From positions 496,001 through 560,000 of the forward strand of contig LNEC01000017.1 of assembly GCA_001464035.1 (NCBI GenBank): 64,000 nt of DNA, written 5' to 3'. Below are positions 23,464 to 32,834 of the stretch, one piece after another; position 1 is the stretch's first letter, and every line of letters starts with the position of its first letter. Both the position numbers and the translations under genes were made by a program. The notes under the pieces are model-generated. The model was given only the letters and a program-made list of their open reading frames with translations, had not been told where the DNA came from and ran no database searches. This stretch comes from Bradyrhizobiaceae bacterium Ga0074131 (GTDB lineage: Bacteria > Pseudomonadota > Alphaproteobacteria > Rhizobiales > Xanthobacteraceae).

Positions 23464-24459
23464 ATGACTTCCAGCAAAACTCCAATGCTTTACGTCCAAA
23501 TCGAGCGCTGGCCGGTCGCGGGTTCCTTCGTCATCAGCCGGGGGGCGAAAACCGAGGCTGTAACCGTGGTGGCCGAGGTCAGCCATAGCGGCCGTACCGG
23601 ACGGGGCGAATGCGTCCCCTACCCGCGCTATGGCGAGACCCCGGAAGCGACGCTGGCCGCCCTGCAGGCGATGCAGGGCCCGGTATCGAGCGGCCTCGAC
23701 AGGCAGGCCCTGCGGGCCGCCATGCCCGCTGGCGCCGCCCGCAACGCGCTGGATTGCGCGCTGTTGGACCTGGAGGCCAAGACCAGCGGTCAGCGCGTCT
23801 GGAGCCTGCTCGGACGGCCCGCGCCGGCGGCCTGCATCACTGCCTACACCATATCGCTGGGGACGCCGGACGCGATGGCGGCGGCGACCGCCAAAGCGGC
23901 GCACCGGCCCCTGCTCAAGATCAAGCTCGGCGGCGACGGCGACGGGTTGCGAATCGCCGCGGTGCGCAAGGCGGCGCCCCGATCCGAACTCATCGTCGAC
24001 GCCAACGAGGCATGGACGCCGCACGATCTCGAGCGCAACCTCGCCGCATGCGCCGAGATGGGCGTCACCCTGGTGGAGCAGCCGCTGCCGGCCGGCCACG
24101 ATGAAGCGCTGGCGCGGATCGCCCGGCCGGTCGCCGTCTGCGCCGACGAAAGCGTGCACGACCGCGCCTCGCTGGAGGGGCTGCGCGAGCGCTACGACGC
24201 CGTCAACATCAAGCTCGACAAGACCGGCGGGCTGACCGAAGCCATGGCGATGGCGGACGCCGCGCAGGCGCTTGGATTCGACATCATGATCGGCTGCATG
24301 GTTGCGACCTCGCTGGCGATGGCGCCGGCAATGCTGCTGGCGCAACAAGCCCGCTTCGTCGATCTCGATGGTCCGCTGTTGCTCGCGCGCGACCGCGACG
24401 GCGGACTGCGCTATGACGGCAGCCTGGTCTATCCGCCCGAACCGGCGCTGTGGGGATGA
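23464..24459 (+). CDS. dgcA: Dipeptide epimerase / N-acetyl-D-Glu racemase DgcA, enolase superfamily
   Basis: 331 residues from the ATG at 23464. Muconate-lactonising-subgroup motifs: LLKIKLGG (the KxK catalytic lysines), VDANEAW (metal Asp), VEQPLP (Glu), CADESVHD (metal ligand) and NIKLDKTGG (second catalytic lysine). Short family length and FDIMIGCMVATSLAMAPA match L-Ala-D/L-Glu epimerases renamed DgcA in alphaproteobacteria. It likely takes part in murein peptide recycling. The dgcN and dgcR partners are not adjacent. Confidence 0.85.
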   Translation: MTSSKTPMLYVQIERWPVAGSFVISRGAKTEAVTVVAEVSHSGRTGRGECVPYPRYGETPEATLAALQAMQGPVSSGLDRQALRAAMPAGAARNALDCALLDLEAKTSGQRVWSLLGRPAPAACITAYTISLGTPDAMAAATAKAAHRPLLKIKLGGDGDGLRIAAVRKAAPRSELIVDANEAWTPHDLERNLAACAEMGVTLVEQPLPAGHDEALARIARPVAVCADESVHDRASLEGLRERYDAVNIKLDKTGGLTEAMAMADAAQALGFDIMIGCMVATSLAMAPAMLLAQQARFVDLDGPLLLARDRDGGLRYDGSLVYPPEPALWG

Positions 24460-24512
24460 TTTAGAGTCTTTTCTTGACGCGCTTTCTTAACGCGAACCGG
24501 CGTCTACCCGGA

Positions 24513-25706
24513 TCATGTCCGGGGCAGGTCGCTCGAAAGCGACAGCCTGTGCCGCGCGAGCCACATGATGAGGCCGCCCGACAGCGCCATCACCGCCATC
24601 AGATGGTAGACGCCCTGGCCGTAGCGGGCGAAGATCATGCCGGACGAGATCGACGCGATGGAGGTGACGATGCCGGTGCAGGCCGCAAGGTACCCCTGCC
24701 CCCGCGCCATCATCTGAATCGGCACGTGGCGCACCATCAGGCCCATGGTGCCGACCATGGTCAGTCCGAAGGTCAGGCCGTGCGCCAGCTGCACGACGGC
24801 GAGCGCCGCGATTGGCGGGTCCTGCGCGGTGATCGACCAGCGTGCGACGGCGCACAGGGCTGCGATCACCACCAGCAGCGCGGGCTGCAGCTTGAACCGC
24901 GGCGACAGCGCGAACACCACGATCTCGGCGAGCACGCCCAGCGACCACAGTCCGGCAATGGTCAACCCGCCGAGCCCCGACTGCTGCCAGGCGATGGAGG
25001 CGAAGACGTAATAGGCGGCGTGGCTGCCCTGGACCAGCGCCGAGGTGGCAATGATGGCGAGAAAGCCGGGATCGCGCAGCAGCGCCGCGGTGCCTTGCGC
25101 CGGCGCCGCCGCTGTTCGGGGACTGTCCAGCGGCTGCAAGGCGAGGCTGGCGAGGGCGCCGAGCGCCGCCACCGAGGCAATGACCCAGATCAGGTGCCTG
25201 GCCGCGATGACATCGACCAGCAGACCGCAGACCAGTGCGCCGACCACGAACGCCGCCGAGCCCCACAGCCGCAGCGGCCCGTAATTCAGTCCGTAACGCG
25301 CCACGCCGCGAAGCGCATAGGCATCGGTCAGCGGCGTCATCGACGTCCACAGGCCCGCGGTGACGGCGTAGATGAGGAATATCGCGAGTGGCTGGTGCTG
25401 GGTTCCGACCAGCGTCAACCCGAGCGCGGTCGCAAAGGCCGCAACGATCAGGGCGCCGCGCAGCGCCTGACGCCTTTCCGCAAGGCCGGTGACGAACGGC
25501 AGCACCGTGAACCGCGTTACCGAGGGGACGGCCGTGATGATGCCGATCCACGACGCGTCGATCCCGACCGCTTTCAGCCAAACGGGAAAGAACGGCAGAT
25601 GGGTGCCGATGAGGCCGAACAGCGTACCGTAGAACAACGCCAGCCGCGTCGCGAATCGCCTGGAGGTCGCTTGAGATGCGATGGGGATTTGTGATTCGGT
25701 CGGCAT
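24513..25706 (-). CDS. MFS transporter, HcaT/LacY-like (Fucose/phenylpropionate group)
   Basis: 397 residues from the ATG at 25706, about 12 membrane helices. MTPLTDAYALRGVARYGLNY and YGPLRLWGSAAFVVGALVCG match the MFS_1-like group containing the 3-phenylpropionate transporter HcaT. The frame stays open upstream through the neighbouring opposite-strand gene, but only the part after MPTESQIPIA is transporter-like. Substrate unknown. Convergent with dgcA, leaving about 53 bases that hold a degenerate copy of a repeat (TTAACGCGAACCGGCGTC). Confidence 0.85.
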   Translation of the reverse strand: MPTESQIPIASQATSRRFATRLALFYGTLFGLIGTHLPFFPVWLKAVGIDASWIGIITAVPSVTRFTVLPFVTGLAERRQALRGALIVAAFATALGLTLVGTQHQPLAIFLIYAVTAGLWTSMTPLTDAYALRGVARYGLNYGPLRLWGSAAFVVGALVCGLLVDVIAARHLIWVIASVAALGALASLALQPLDSPRTAAAPAQGTAALLRDPGFLAIIATSALVQGSHAAYYVFASIAWQQSGLGGLTIAGLWSLGVLAEIVVFALSPRFKLQPALLVVIAALCAVARWSITAQDPPIAALAVVQLAHGLTFGLTMVGTMGLMVRHVPIQMMARGQGYLAACTGIVTSIASISSGMIFARYGQGVYHLMAVMALSGGLIMWLARHRLSLSSDLPRT

Positions 25707-25781
25707 CAATTCAATTGCGATTCGCTCGATATCGTGGTGATCGTTAACGCAACGCGCTGACATTTGCGCGGTGAGTCTTGC

Positions 25782-27017
25782 ATGGCCGACGAAGCATTTG
25801 CCCTGTCTCCGATCTCTGCTCGCGCCGCCCAGCCGAGCGAGGAGGACTATGATGCGATCAGCAAGGCGTTCATGGAGACCTCGCGGGGCCGCTGGTTCCT
25901 GGGCGAATACGCCAAGCGCAACCGCAATGCCGACACCAGCATGGTGCTCGACGCGGTGGCGCGGCTCGAGGAAAACCTCGCCGCCCAGCGGCAACCCCCG
26001 CCGGCACCACCCGACAACGGGCTCAAGGAAGCGCTGGCCGCTATCAGGGGCGCGGTCGATGCGGCCCGGGTCGCCGCACTCGACGGCCTCGCGCTGGAGG
26101 AAAAGCTGGCGCCGGTCCGCAAGGGCAGCCGGATCATCCGGGAAATCGCCTGGCGGTGGCGCGAAATCGGCGCCGACGGCCGGATCTGCGATCTGATCGA
26201 TTCCCAGGTCGGCGCCATCGAGGGGGCTTGCGGCGAGATCGCATCGATCAATCCCCTGACCGCGTTCGACGTCATCGAGCGACAGCTCGCGGAACTGGGC
26301 GGCAACGACGCTGCCGCAGCGCCGCAAGCCGCCGCAGTGGAAGACAGCCCGTCGGCCGCGGCCCCGCCTGCCCCATCGAAGGAAATGCTTGCCGCCCTGG
26401 TGGAGCCATTGGAGACCCCGGCCTCGGCCCCAGCGCAAGACTCCGAGACCACGGTGAGAGCTTCGTCGGTGTCGGCCGAACAAGCCATCGCGACGGCGGA
26501 CGCCGCGGAGGTGATGGCGGAGACCGCGGACGGAACGGCGCAGACCGTAGATGCCATGGCGGAGAGCGCCGACGTAATGGTCGAAACCGTGGATGCCATG
26601 GCGGAGACCGCGGAACTGGCGGCCGAGCCGATGAGCCCGACTGCCGAATCCGCCGAAGCCCAGGACGACGCGATCCTCGACATGATCGCGCTCGAAATGG
26701 CCGCGGACGATCCCTCCGATTTCGATGATATCGCCGACATGGGGTCGGCCGAAGCCGCCGTCGCGGAACTGGCGCCTGCCGATCCCGTCAGCGTCGCGCC
26801 GGAACCAGAGCCCGAGCCTGCGCCGATGGCCGCCGCGGCGGAGCCGCCGGCCGTCGAACCGTCGCTGCACCCCTCGCCTCGAGCTTCCGACGAGCCTTCG
26901 CTTGGCGCCTCGCTGATCTCGCGCGGAATCCTGAACCGGCCCCAGGCGGCGGCGTCCGATCCGCTAGCGCCGATCCGGCGCATGAGCCAAGCCGAGAAGA
27001 TCGCGTTCTTCTCGTGA
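25782..27017 (+). CDS. Conserved hypothetical protein with acidic Ala-rich middle
   Basis: 411 residues, family not assigned. The N-terminal domain (1-170) is ordered, with helical stretches EEDYDAISKAFMETSRGRWF and LGEYAKRNRNADTSMVLDAV. It is followed by a long disordered acidic Ala/Glu/Pro region with degenerate AETADxMAETVDAMAE repeats (about 235-290) and a short conserved C-terminus, PIRRMSQAEKIAFFS. No signal peptide or membrane helix. The layout resembles a cytoplasmic scaffold or adaptor, and homologues with the same ends occur in related Rhizobiales as I recall. Starts divergently from the MFS gene. Confidence 0.65.
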   Translation: MADEAFALSPISARAAQPSEEDYDAISKAFMETSRGRWFLGEYAKRNRNADTSMVLDAVARLEENLAAQRQPPPAPPDNGLKEALAAIRGAVDAARVAALDGLALEEKLAPVRKGSRIIREIAWRWREIGADGRICDLIDSQVGAIEGACGEIASINPLTAFDVIERQLAELGGNDAAAAPQAAAVEDSPSAAAPPAPSKEMLAALVEPLETPASAPAQDSETTVRASSVSAEQAIATADAAEVMAETADGTAQTVDAMAESADVMVETVDAMAETAELAAEPMSPTAESAEAQDDAILDMIALEMAADDPSDFDDIADMGSAEAAVAELAPADPVSVAPEPEPEPAPMAAAAEPPAVEPSLHPSPRASDEPSLGASLISRGILNRPQAAASDPLAPIRRMSQAEKIAFFS

Positions 27018-27039
27018 GCGCTTTCGCCTGATCTGCCGC

Positions 27040-28023
27040 TCAGGCAATCAACCGCGCGAACAGGTCCGCATCGACATTGCCGCCCGACAGCACGATGACG
27101 ACGTTCTTGCCTGCGACGTCGATGCGGCCGGCCAAAAGGGCCGCCAGACCGACCGAGCCGCCCGGCTCGACCACCAGTTTCAGCTCGCGAAAGGCAAATC
27201 CGACGGCGAGGCCGACCTCGGCATCGGTGGCGATGACGCCCTGCGCGAGCAGCTGGCTGTTGATGGAGAACGTGATCTCGCCGGGGATCGAGGCCATCAG
27301 CGCGTCGCAGATGGTGCGGCCCTGGGAGCTGTGCGCTTCGCGTTTGCCCGATCGCAGCGAGCGCGCGTGGTCGTCGAACGCTTCGGGTTCGCCGGACATC
27401 ACCATGGCCTTCGGATAGCGCGCCTTGATCGCGGTGGCGACGCCGGCGATCAGTCCGCCGCCCGAGGCGGGCGCCACCACGATATCCGGCACGAGGCCGA
27501 GTGCCGCCATGTCCTCTGATATCTCGCGGCCCACCGTGCCCTGCCCCGCGATCACGAATGGATCGTCATAGGGTCGCACCAGCGTGGCGCCGCGCTTGTC
27601 GGCGATCTCGCGTGAGATGGCCTCGCGATCCTCGCGGTCGCGGTCGTACAGCACGACCTCGGCGCCATAGGCCCTGGTGCGCTCGCGCTTGGAGAGCGGC
27701 GCGTCGGCCGGCATCACGATGGTGGCCTGCATGCCCAGGATCTGCGCCGCATGCGCGACGCCCTGGGCATGGTTGCCGGACGAGAAGGCGACCACGCCGC
27801 CGCCGCGCGCCTCCGGCGGGATCGACGACAGCTTGTTGAAGGCACCGCGAAACTTGAACGACCCGGTCCGCTGCAGCATTTCCGGTTTCAGAAATATCCG
27901 GGTTCCCATGCGTTCGTTCAGAACGGACGGCGACAGCAGCGGCGTTCGCACCGCGAACGGCGCCAGCACGCGCGCCGCGGCGTCGATATCAGCGGAAGTG
28001 ACAGGCAGGAGTGCGATCGTCAT
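27040..28023 (-). CDS. Threonine/serine dehydratase-like PLP enzyme
   Basis: 327 residues. SFKFRGAFNKL carries the PLP lysine (about residue 57), SSGNHAQGVAHAA binds the substrate carboxylate, and PASGGGLIAGVA is the phosphate-binding glycine loop. SGGN near the C-terminus completes the fold-type II core. No C-terminal ACT domain, so it is the short form seen in catabolic threonine dehydratases, serine racemases and threo-3-hydroxyaspartate dehydratases. Which substrate is used cannot be decided. Cytoplasmic. Confidence 0.87.
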   Translation of the reverse strand: MTIALLPVTSADIDAAARVLAPFAVRTPLLSPSVLNERMGTRIFLKPEMLQRTGSFKFRGAFNKLSSIPPEARGGGVVAFSSGNHAQGVAHAAQILGMQATIVMPADAPLSKRERTRAYGAEVVLYDRDREDREAISREIADKRGATLVRPYDDPFVIAGQGTVGREISEDMAALGLVPDIVVAPASGGGLIAGVATAIKARYPKAMVMSGEPEAFDDHARSLRSGKREAHSSQGRTICDALMASIPGEITFSINSQLLAQGVIATDAEVGLAVGFAFRELKLVVEPGGSVGLAALLAGRIDVAGKNVVIVLSGGNVDADLFARLIA

Positions 28024-28073
28024 CGTCTAAAGTTACGCCGATGCCAGCACCCGGGCAAGGCGCACGAAACGGG

Positions 28074-29129
28074 TCAGGCGATCAAGCGCGGCGCTTTCAC
28101 CGCAAATTGTACGGGTTCGGCGCTCGAAACGGGCGAACGGACATTACTGACGTTATCGACAAAAGCGCGGGCCGAGGCTTCCCAGCTGTGCTTTGCGGCA
28201 AAGGCGAGGCAGGCCTGCGGCGAAATGGTCAGAGCAGCGAGGCACGCCACGCGCAGATCGTTGTTCAAGACGCCGACCGGCGCTGCGCCGATCACGTCGC
28301 GGGGACCCGTCACCGGAAACGCCGCGACCGGCAGGCCGCTGGCCAGCGCTTCGAGCAGCACCAGCCCGAAAGTGTCGGTCCGGCTTGGAAACACGAAGAC
28401 GTCGGCAGCCGCGTAGGCCTCAGCGAGTTCGTCGCCCTGCCGGGCGCCGTGAAACACGGCGTGCGGATATTTTTGAGCCAGCGCCGCGCGCGCCGGTCCG
28501 TCGCCGACGATCAGTTTGGTGCCAGGCAGATCGAGATCGAGAAATGCTTCGAGATTCTTCTCCACCGCAACGCGGCCGACACAGAGAAACACCGGGCGCG
28601 GCAGGCCAAGGTCGACAGGGCGCGGGTGAAACTGATCGGTGTCGACCCCGCGCGGCCACAGCACCACGTTGCGAAAGCCGCGCGTGCGCAATTCGCTTGC
28701 CAGCGCCGGCGTCGCCGCCATCACCGCCTGGCTCGCGCCGTGAAAGGCGCGCAGCGCGGCCCAGATCCACGACTCCGGGACGGGTAAGCGCGCGGAGATG
28801 TATTCGGGAAAGCGGGTGTGGAAGCTGGTGGTGAACGGCAACCCATGCCGGCGGCAGTGGCGCCGCGCCAGGAGGCCGATCGGGCCTTCGGTCGCGATGT
28901 GGATGCTGTCGGGCCGGGCTTCGGCAATCAGCCGGGCAATCGCCGAGGGCCAGGGCAGCGCCAGCCGCAGATCCGGGTAACTCGGCATCGCGAAAGTGCG
29001 GAACGATTGCGGGGTGAGAAAGCTGACATCGACGCCCAGCGGCCTGGCCGCCTGCGCCATCATGGTCAACGTCCGCACCACCCCGTTGACCTGGGGATGC
29101 CACGCATCGGTGGCGACCAGGATACGCAT
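28074..29129 (-). CDS. Glycosyltransferase family 4 (MgtA/SqdX-like)
   Basis: 351 residues from the ATG at 29129, which overlaps the stop of the upstream phosphoesterase gene (TGATG), so translation is probably coupled. The N-terminal acceptor domain has DAWHPQVNGVVRTL, and the C-terminal donor domain has FLCVGRVAVEKNLEAFLDL, PGTKLIVGDGPAR and the EX7E region PSRTDTFGLVLLEALASG. This subgroup contains diacylglycerol and phosphatidylinositol hexosyltransferases. With an LpxH-like phosphatase as partner it may make a glycolipid. Confidence 0.87.
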   Translation of the reverse strand: MRILVATDAWHPQVNGVVRTLTMMAQAARPLGVDVSFLTPQSFRTFAMPSYPDLRLALPWPSAIARLIAEARPDSIHIATEGPIGLLARRHCRRHGLPFTTSFHTRFPEYISARLPVPESWIWAALRAFHGASQAVMAATPALASELRTRGFRNVVLWPRGVDTDQFHPRPVDLGLPRPVFLCVGRVAVEKNLEAFLDLDLPGTKLIVGDGPARAALAQKYPHAVFHGARQGDELAEAYAAADVFVFPSRTDTFGLVLLEALASGLPVAAFPVTGPRDVIGAAPVGVLNNDLRVACLAALTISPQACLAFAAKHSWEASARAFVDNVSNVRSPVSSAEPVQFAVKAPRLIA

Positions 29130-29926
29130 CAGGCGGCCTGCGCCGCAACGGCGGCGACTGGCGCTGTCCGCCGCAGCGGGTCGGTCCAGCTGATGATCTC
29201 GAAGCGGCCGTCCTCGTGCTCGGCGAGCGCGGTGCAGCTTTCCACCCAGTCGCCGCAGTTCATGTAACGGATGCCGTGTTCGTCGCGGATGGTGGCGTAA
29301 TGGATGTGGCCGCAGATCACCCCGTCGGCGCCGTGACGGCGCGCTTCGGCAGCGAGCGTCTGCTCGAACGCGCCGATATAGTTCACGGCGTTCTTGACCT
29401 TGAGCTTGGCCCATTGCGACAGCGACCAATAGGGCACGCCGAACGCACGCCGGAGCGCGTTGACCAGGCGATTCATCTGAATGGCGAAATCGTAGGCCTT
29501 GTCGCCGAGATGGGCGAGCCAGCGCGCATTCTGCACCACGAGATCGAAGATATCGCCGTGGATCACCAGATAGCGCCGGCCATCGACCCCGGTGTGAACG
29601 GTGTTTTCCACCACGTCGATGCCGCCGAAATGCGTGCCGTAATAGTTGCGCAGGAACTCGTCGTGATTGCCCGGCACGTAGACGACTTTGGCGCCCTTGC
29701 GCGCCTTGCGCAGCATTTTCTGCACGAAGTCGTTGTGCGACTGTGGCCAGTACCAGCTCGATTGCAGCGCCCAGCCGTCGACGATATCGCCGACCAGATA
29801 GATGGTGTCGGCGTCATGGCAACGGAGGAAATCCAGCAATCGGTCGGCTTGCGAGCCGCGGGCTCCGAGGTGAATGTCGGAGATGAACAAAGTGCGAAAG
29901 CGCCTTTGAGGACACTCTTCACTCAT
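29129..29926 (-). CDS. UDP-2,3-diacylglucosamine diphosphatase-like metallophosphoesterase
   Basis: 265 residues; the ATG at 29926 is preceded by GGAAG at the right distance and is preferred over starts further up. Calcineurin-type motifs: FISDIHLGARG (DxH), LVGDIVDGW (GDxxD), VPGNHDEF (GNHD), HGDIFD and CGHIHY (GHxH). This is the LpxH/YbbF-like family, but long and with TLAAEARRHGADGVICG. Many alphaproteobacteria use LpxI for lipid A, so this homologue coupled to a GT4 gene may act on another UDP or phospholipid substrate. Confidence 0.85.
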   Translation of the reverse strand: MSEECPQRRFRTLFISDIHLGARGSQADRLLDFLRCHDADTIYLVGDIVDGWALQSSWYWPQSHNDFVQKMLRKARKGAKVVYVPGNHDEFLRNYYGTHFGGIDVVENTVHTGVDGRRYLVIHGDIFDLVVQNARWLAHLGDKAYDFAIQMNRLVNALRRAFGVPYWSLSQWAKLKVKNAVNYIGAFEQTLAAEARRHGADGVICGHIHYATIRDEHGIRYMNCGDWVESCTALAEHEDGRFEIISWTDPLRRTAPVAAVAAQAA

Positions 29927-30115
29927 TGCGCTACTTCCCATTCGCGAGCAGCTAGCAGATTTGCATGACACCGCGGTGACGGTTGACGCCGCCGATGAAT
30001 CCGGCCGAATCGATTGCCGGATCCTGTAACCGGGATAGCAGCGCCGTGCGACAGCGGGGCGACATCACGCGGAACGGCGCAGCCCGTCGGCCGCAACAGC
30101 CATGCGCTGATCAAC

Positions 30116-30376
30116 TCAATTGGCGCGGCGGTCTCGTCGTCCCGGCTTGGCCTTTCCACCCCCGTAATATGGATTGACGATACACTGGGCGGCGCGGCCC
30201 GATGCCGACATCCTGCACTGGGCCAGCGAGGTGTAGCCGCATTCGAAGTAATAGTCGTTCCAGCCCTGGTACACTTGCAAACAGACCGGATACTTCGGAT
30301 CATACGTCTGGGCGGAAGCAGCCTCTGCCGTGAAAAACGTCGCAAGCGTCAAAATCGCCAAGGCGGGAATGCGCAT
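30116..30376 (-). CDS. DUF3551 family small exported protein
   Basis: 86 residues from the ATG at 30376, preceded by AAGGAGATT. A signal peptide (MRIPALAILTLATFFTAEAA, then SAQ) and the DUF3551 core YPVCLQVYQGWNDYYFEC, then YTSLAQCRMSASGRAAQC and a short NPYYGG end. Four cysteines suggest disulfides in the periplasm. The family is nearly confined to Bradyrhizobium and relatives and usually has many paralogues. Function unknown. Confidence 0.88.
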   Translation of the reverse strand: MRIPALAILTLATFFTAEAASAQTYDPKYPVCLQVYQGWNDYYFECGYTSLAQCRMSASGRAAQCIVNPYYGGGKAKPGRRDRRAN

Positions 30377-30557
30377 CCGAATCTCCTTCCACCGCGGGGC
30401 CTCACGCCAAGAACGCCGCGGGTTTCGAACCGTTCCTTTCGAGCGAAGCACAGCCCCGCCATGGAAGCCGGATGACAGGCCTGCATGGCGGATTGGTGAA
30501 GCTGACCGCCGAAAGATGGAGCGGCGAATCACGCTCGCGCCATTCACGTTACAAACA

Positions 30558-31511
30558 CTACCTGACCGCGACCGGCGATACCGTGGAGCCGGAGCCGCCC
30601 TGGATCTTGAGCGGCTGCATCACGAAGGCGAATTCCCCGATGCCTTTTTGCGCGAGTTCATCGAGCTTGAGGTTCTCCAGCAGGTGGATGCCGTTCACCA
30701 CGAGCGCGACCTGGTGCACCGGCAACGACAATTGCTTGTCGGGGTTGGGCGAGACCTCGACCGGCCAGTTGTCGGCGCCGAGCAGCATCGGGTCTTTCGC
30801 GGCAAGCCACAGTGCTGCCGGCACGCCGATTCCCGGGCAGGATTTCACATAGCGCGGGTTGTCCTTGCCGTAGAGCTTGCCCCAGCCGGTGTGGATGAGC
30901 ACGGCGTCGCCCGCCTGCAGCGTCAGGTTCTGCTTCTTCAGGGCGCCCTCGAGATCGTCCACGGTGATCTCGTAATTGTCGCCCAGCATCTCGACGCCCT
31001 TGAACCCCGCGACGTCGATCAGGACGCCGCGCGTGAACAGCGTGCCGACGGTGTGGATACCGAACTTCTTGAAACCGCCGCGCTCGACGTTCTCGTCGAC
31101 TTTCTGGCAATTGTACCAGCTGTTGAGATGGGTCTGGTGCGCAAAGCCGTCGAACTGCGTGCCGACCTGGCCGAGTTCGGTGATGATGATCTCCTCGTTC
31201 GAGCCGCGCATGTTGGAGAACTGGTTCATGAACGTCCGCTTGGTGTGCACGTCGAAGCGCCGCGTCCCGAAGAACGCCATGCTGGGACCGAGCACATGCG
31301 CGAGCTCGATCACCTCGCCGGACTTGATCAGCTTCGCGGCGTTCATCACGGCCGCGGGCTTCTGGTGATTGACCGAACCGCGCTCGTCGGCCGCGCCCCA
31401 TTTCGACGGACAGCGCTGGCTTTCCGACGGAACGGTCCAACTCGGTGCCTGCGCGTGGGCCACGGCGGAAAACGCCAGCGTGATCGCCGCACTCAATGTG
31501 AATGCTTTCAT
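30558..31511 (-). CDS. Exported cyclase-family (kynurenine formamidase-like) hydrolase
   Basis: 317 residues. Signal peptide MKAFTLSAAITLAFSAVAHA, then a cyclase domain (putative metal-dependent amidohydrolase). The metal-site motif appears as ELGQVGTQFDGFAHQTH, and later VLIHTGWGKLY and GIGVPAALWLA follow the family. The HxGTHxDxPxH of classic kynurenine formamidase is altered here, as in the longer secreted branch. Probably a periplasmic metal hydrolase; substrate unknown. It is not clustered with tryptophan genes. Confidence 0.8.
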   Translation of the reverse strand: MKAFTLSAAITLAFSAVAHAQAPSWTVPSESQRCPSKWGAADERGSVNHQKPAAVMNAAKLIKSGEVIELAHVLGPSMAFFGTRRFDVHTKRTFMNQFSNMRGSNEEIIITELGQVGTQFDGFAHQTHLNSWYNCQKVDENVERGGFKKFGIHTVGTLFTRGVLIDVAGFKGVEMLGDNYEITVDDLEGALKKQNLTLQAGDAVLIHTGWGKLYGKDNPRYVKSCPGIGVPAALWLAAKDPMLLGADNWPVEVSPNPDKQLSLPVHQVALVVNGIHLLENLKLDELAQKGIGEFAFVMQPLKIQGGSGSTVSPVAVR

Positions 31512-31769
31512 TGGTATCCTCCCAAGTGGGGGTACTCTGGAACGGCCCCCTGAGACGAATAATGCGTGTCCCGTCCAAGCGGTTCAAGTCCTGACAACGC
31601 AACCCGGACGATTTGCCGACCGGCGCCCAGGTCGGATTTCCCGACGGCAGGGGATCGATGCCGCTCAAGCTCGCGAAAAGTCGCGGCTACCGGGAGACGG
31701 TCATGATAAAAATCGCGGGCGAGGAGGCGGAGCATCGGCGGCGCCGTTCTCGAACTGCGATGGAGCGCG

Positions 31770-32834
31770 TCACGGCGAGCCGGAGCCGCCCGCCACGATC
31801 CTCTCGTTCAGTTTCTGATCCACGATCTCGACCGTGCGGTCGATCTCGGCATTGGGCATTTTGAGCTGGTGCGAGATCAGCTTCACCAAGAGGTCGACGC
31901 GCTCGATGAAGGGCGCGCCACTGGCGACCGCCCGGGCCGCCGATGAGGGTTTGAGAAGGCTTTCCGCCGCTTTGGCATATTTCCCGAAAGGCACCTGATC
32001 TTGCGGGTCGGCCCCCAGGCGCCGGGCGATGGCGTCGACATGGTCATAGATCGACTGCGAGAGCTTCAGATCGCCGTGCACGGCGTCGCGGATCGACTGC
32101 GGCTCGTGCAGCGTGATGCAGCGGTAATTCCCGGTCAACAGCATCGACCATTTGGCCAGGGGGACGAACAGCGAATCGAACACCTTGAGCTTCACCGGAA
32201 CGTCATGGCCATCCAGCGTCACCGCGTCGATGTCCGCTTCCAGCTCCCGAAGCACCTTGTTGTGTTGCTCATCCGCGAATGTCGATGCCTTGAAGTTTGT
32301 CGGCAGGCCGACATGAAGGACGTTCGCCGCCTCTTCCGGGGGACGGAAGGCTTGCGGGTCAGGCGAGCAGAGCGACACCAGGCCCGGCTTGAAGCGCTCC
32401 CACACCTGCGCATTGGTGTAGGCCTCTTCCAGGTCCATGTCCGCCAAGGCCGGGATGCGCTTGAGATAGGGCAAGGGCGGCATGTTCATGATCGAAAGAC
32501 AGGGCAGCCCCGCGGCGGCTATTTTGACCATCAGGACCCGGACCGTATGGTTGGTGTATTGCGGCTCCTGCATGGCAAGCGCCACCAGATCGTAACGGGA
32601 GATGTCGACGTTTCCGGGCTCGGTCGCGTCCAGCTTCCCGGGTAGGTCACGGGAGAAGATCGCCCGGTGCACTGCTTCGTCGCGCAGCTTGATGCGAACT
32701 TCCGTACCGTCGCGATTGATGAGTTCGGCGGTCTTCTTCCGACAAACCAAGGTCACGTTGTGACCCGCCATCAGTAGTTTGGTCCCCAGCAAGGAGCCAT
32801 ACGAGGCTCCAAGGATCAGAATGTTGCGCGCCAT
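31770..32834 (-). CDS. Ketopantoate-reductase-like (ApbA/PanE N-terminal domain) protein
   Basis: 354 residues. N-terminal Rossmann motif NILILGASYGSLLGTKLLMA at 4-23 (GASYGS replaces the usual GAGAxG), then the YDLVALAMQEPQY strand corresponding to the ketopantoate reductase nicotinamide site. The C-terminal half is diverged from PanE, and the catalytic Lys motif could not be placed with confidence. Likely a nicotinamide-dependent oxidoreductase of unknown substrate. Single gene. Confidence 0.65.
   Translation of the reverse strand: MARNILILGASYGSLLGTKLLMAGHNVTLVCRKKTAELINRDGTEVRIKLRDEAVHRAIFSRDLPGKLDATEPGNVDISRYDLVALAMQEPQYTNHTVRVLMVKIAAAGLPCLSIMNMPPLPYLKRIPALADMDLEEAYTNAQVWERFKPGLVSLCSPDPQAFRPPEEAANVLHVGLPTNFKASTFADEQHNKVLRELEADIDAVTLDGHDVPVKLKVFDSLFVPLAKWSMLLTGNYRCITLHEPQSIRDAVHGDLKLSQSIYDHVDAIARRLGADPQDQVPFGKYAKAAESLLKPSSAARAVASGAPFIERVDLLVKLISHQLKMPNAEIDRTVEIVDQKLNERIVAGGSGSP

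Noticed and set aside
24513..26870. A single 785-codon minus-strand frame covering the MFS gene and the gene at 25782
   Set aside because: Only the part after the ATG at 25706 is transporter-like; the rest is the antisense of the 25782-27017 gene, with His/Gly/Arg-rich composition typical of GC-rich shadow frames.
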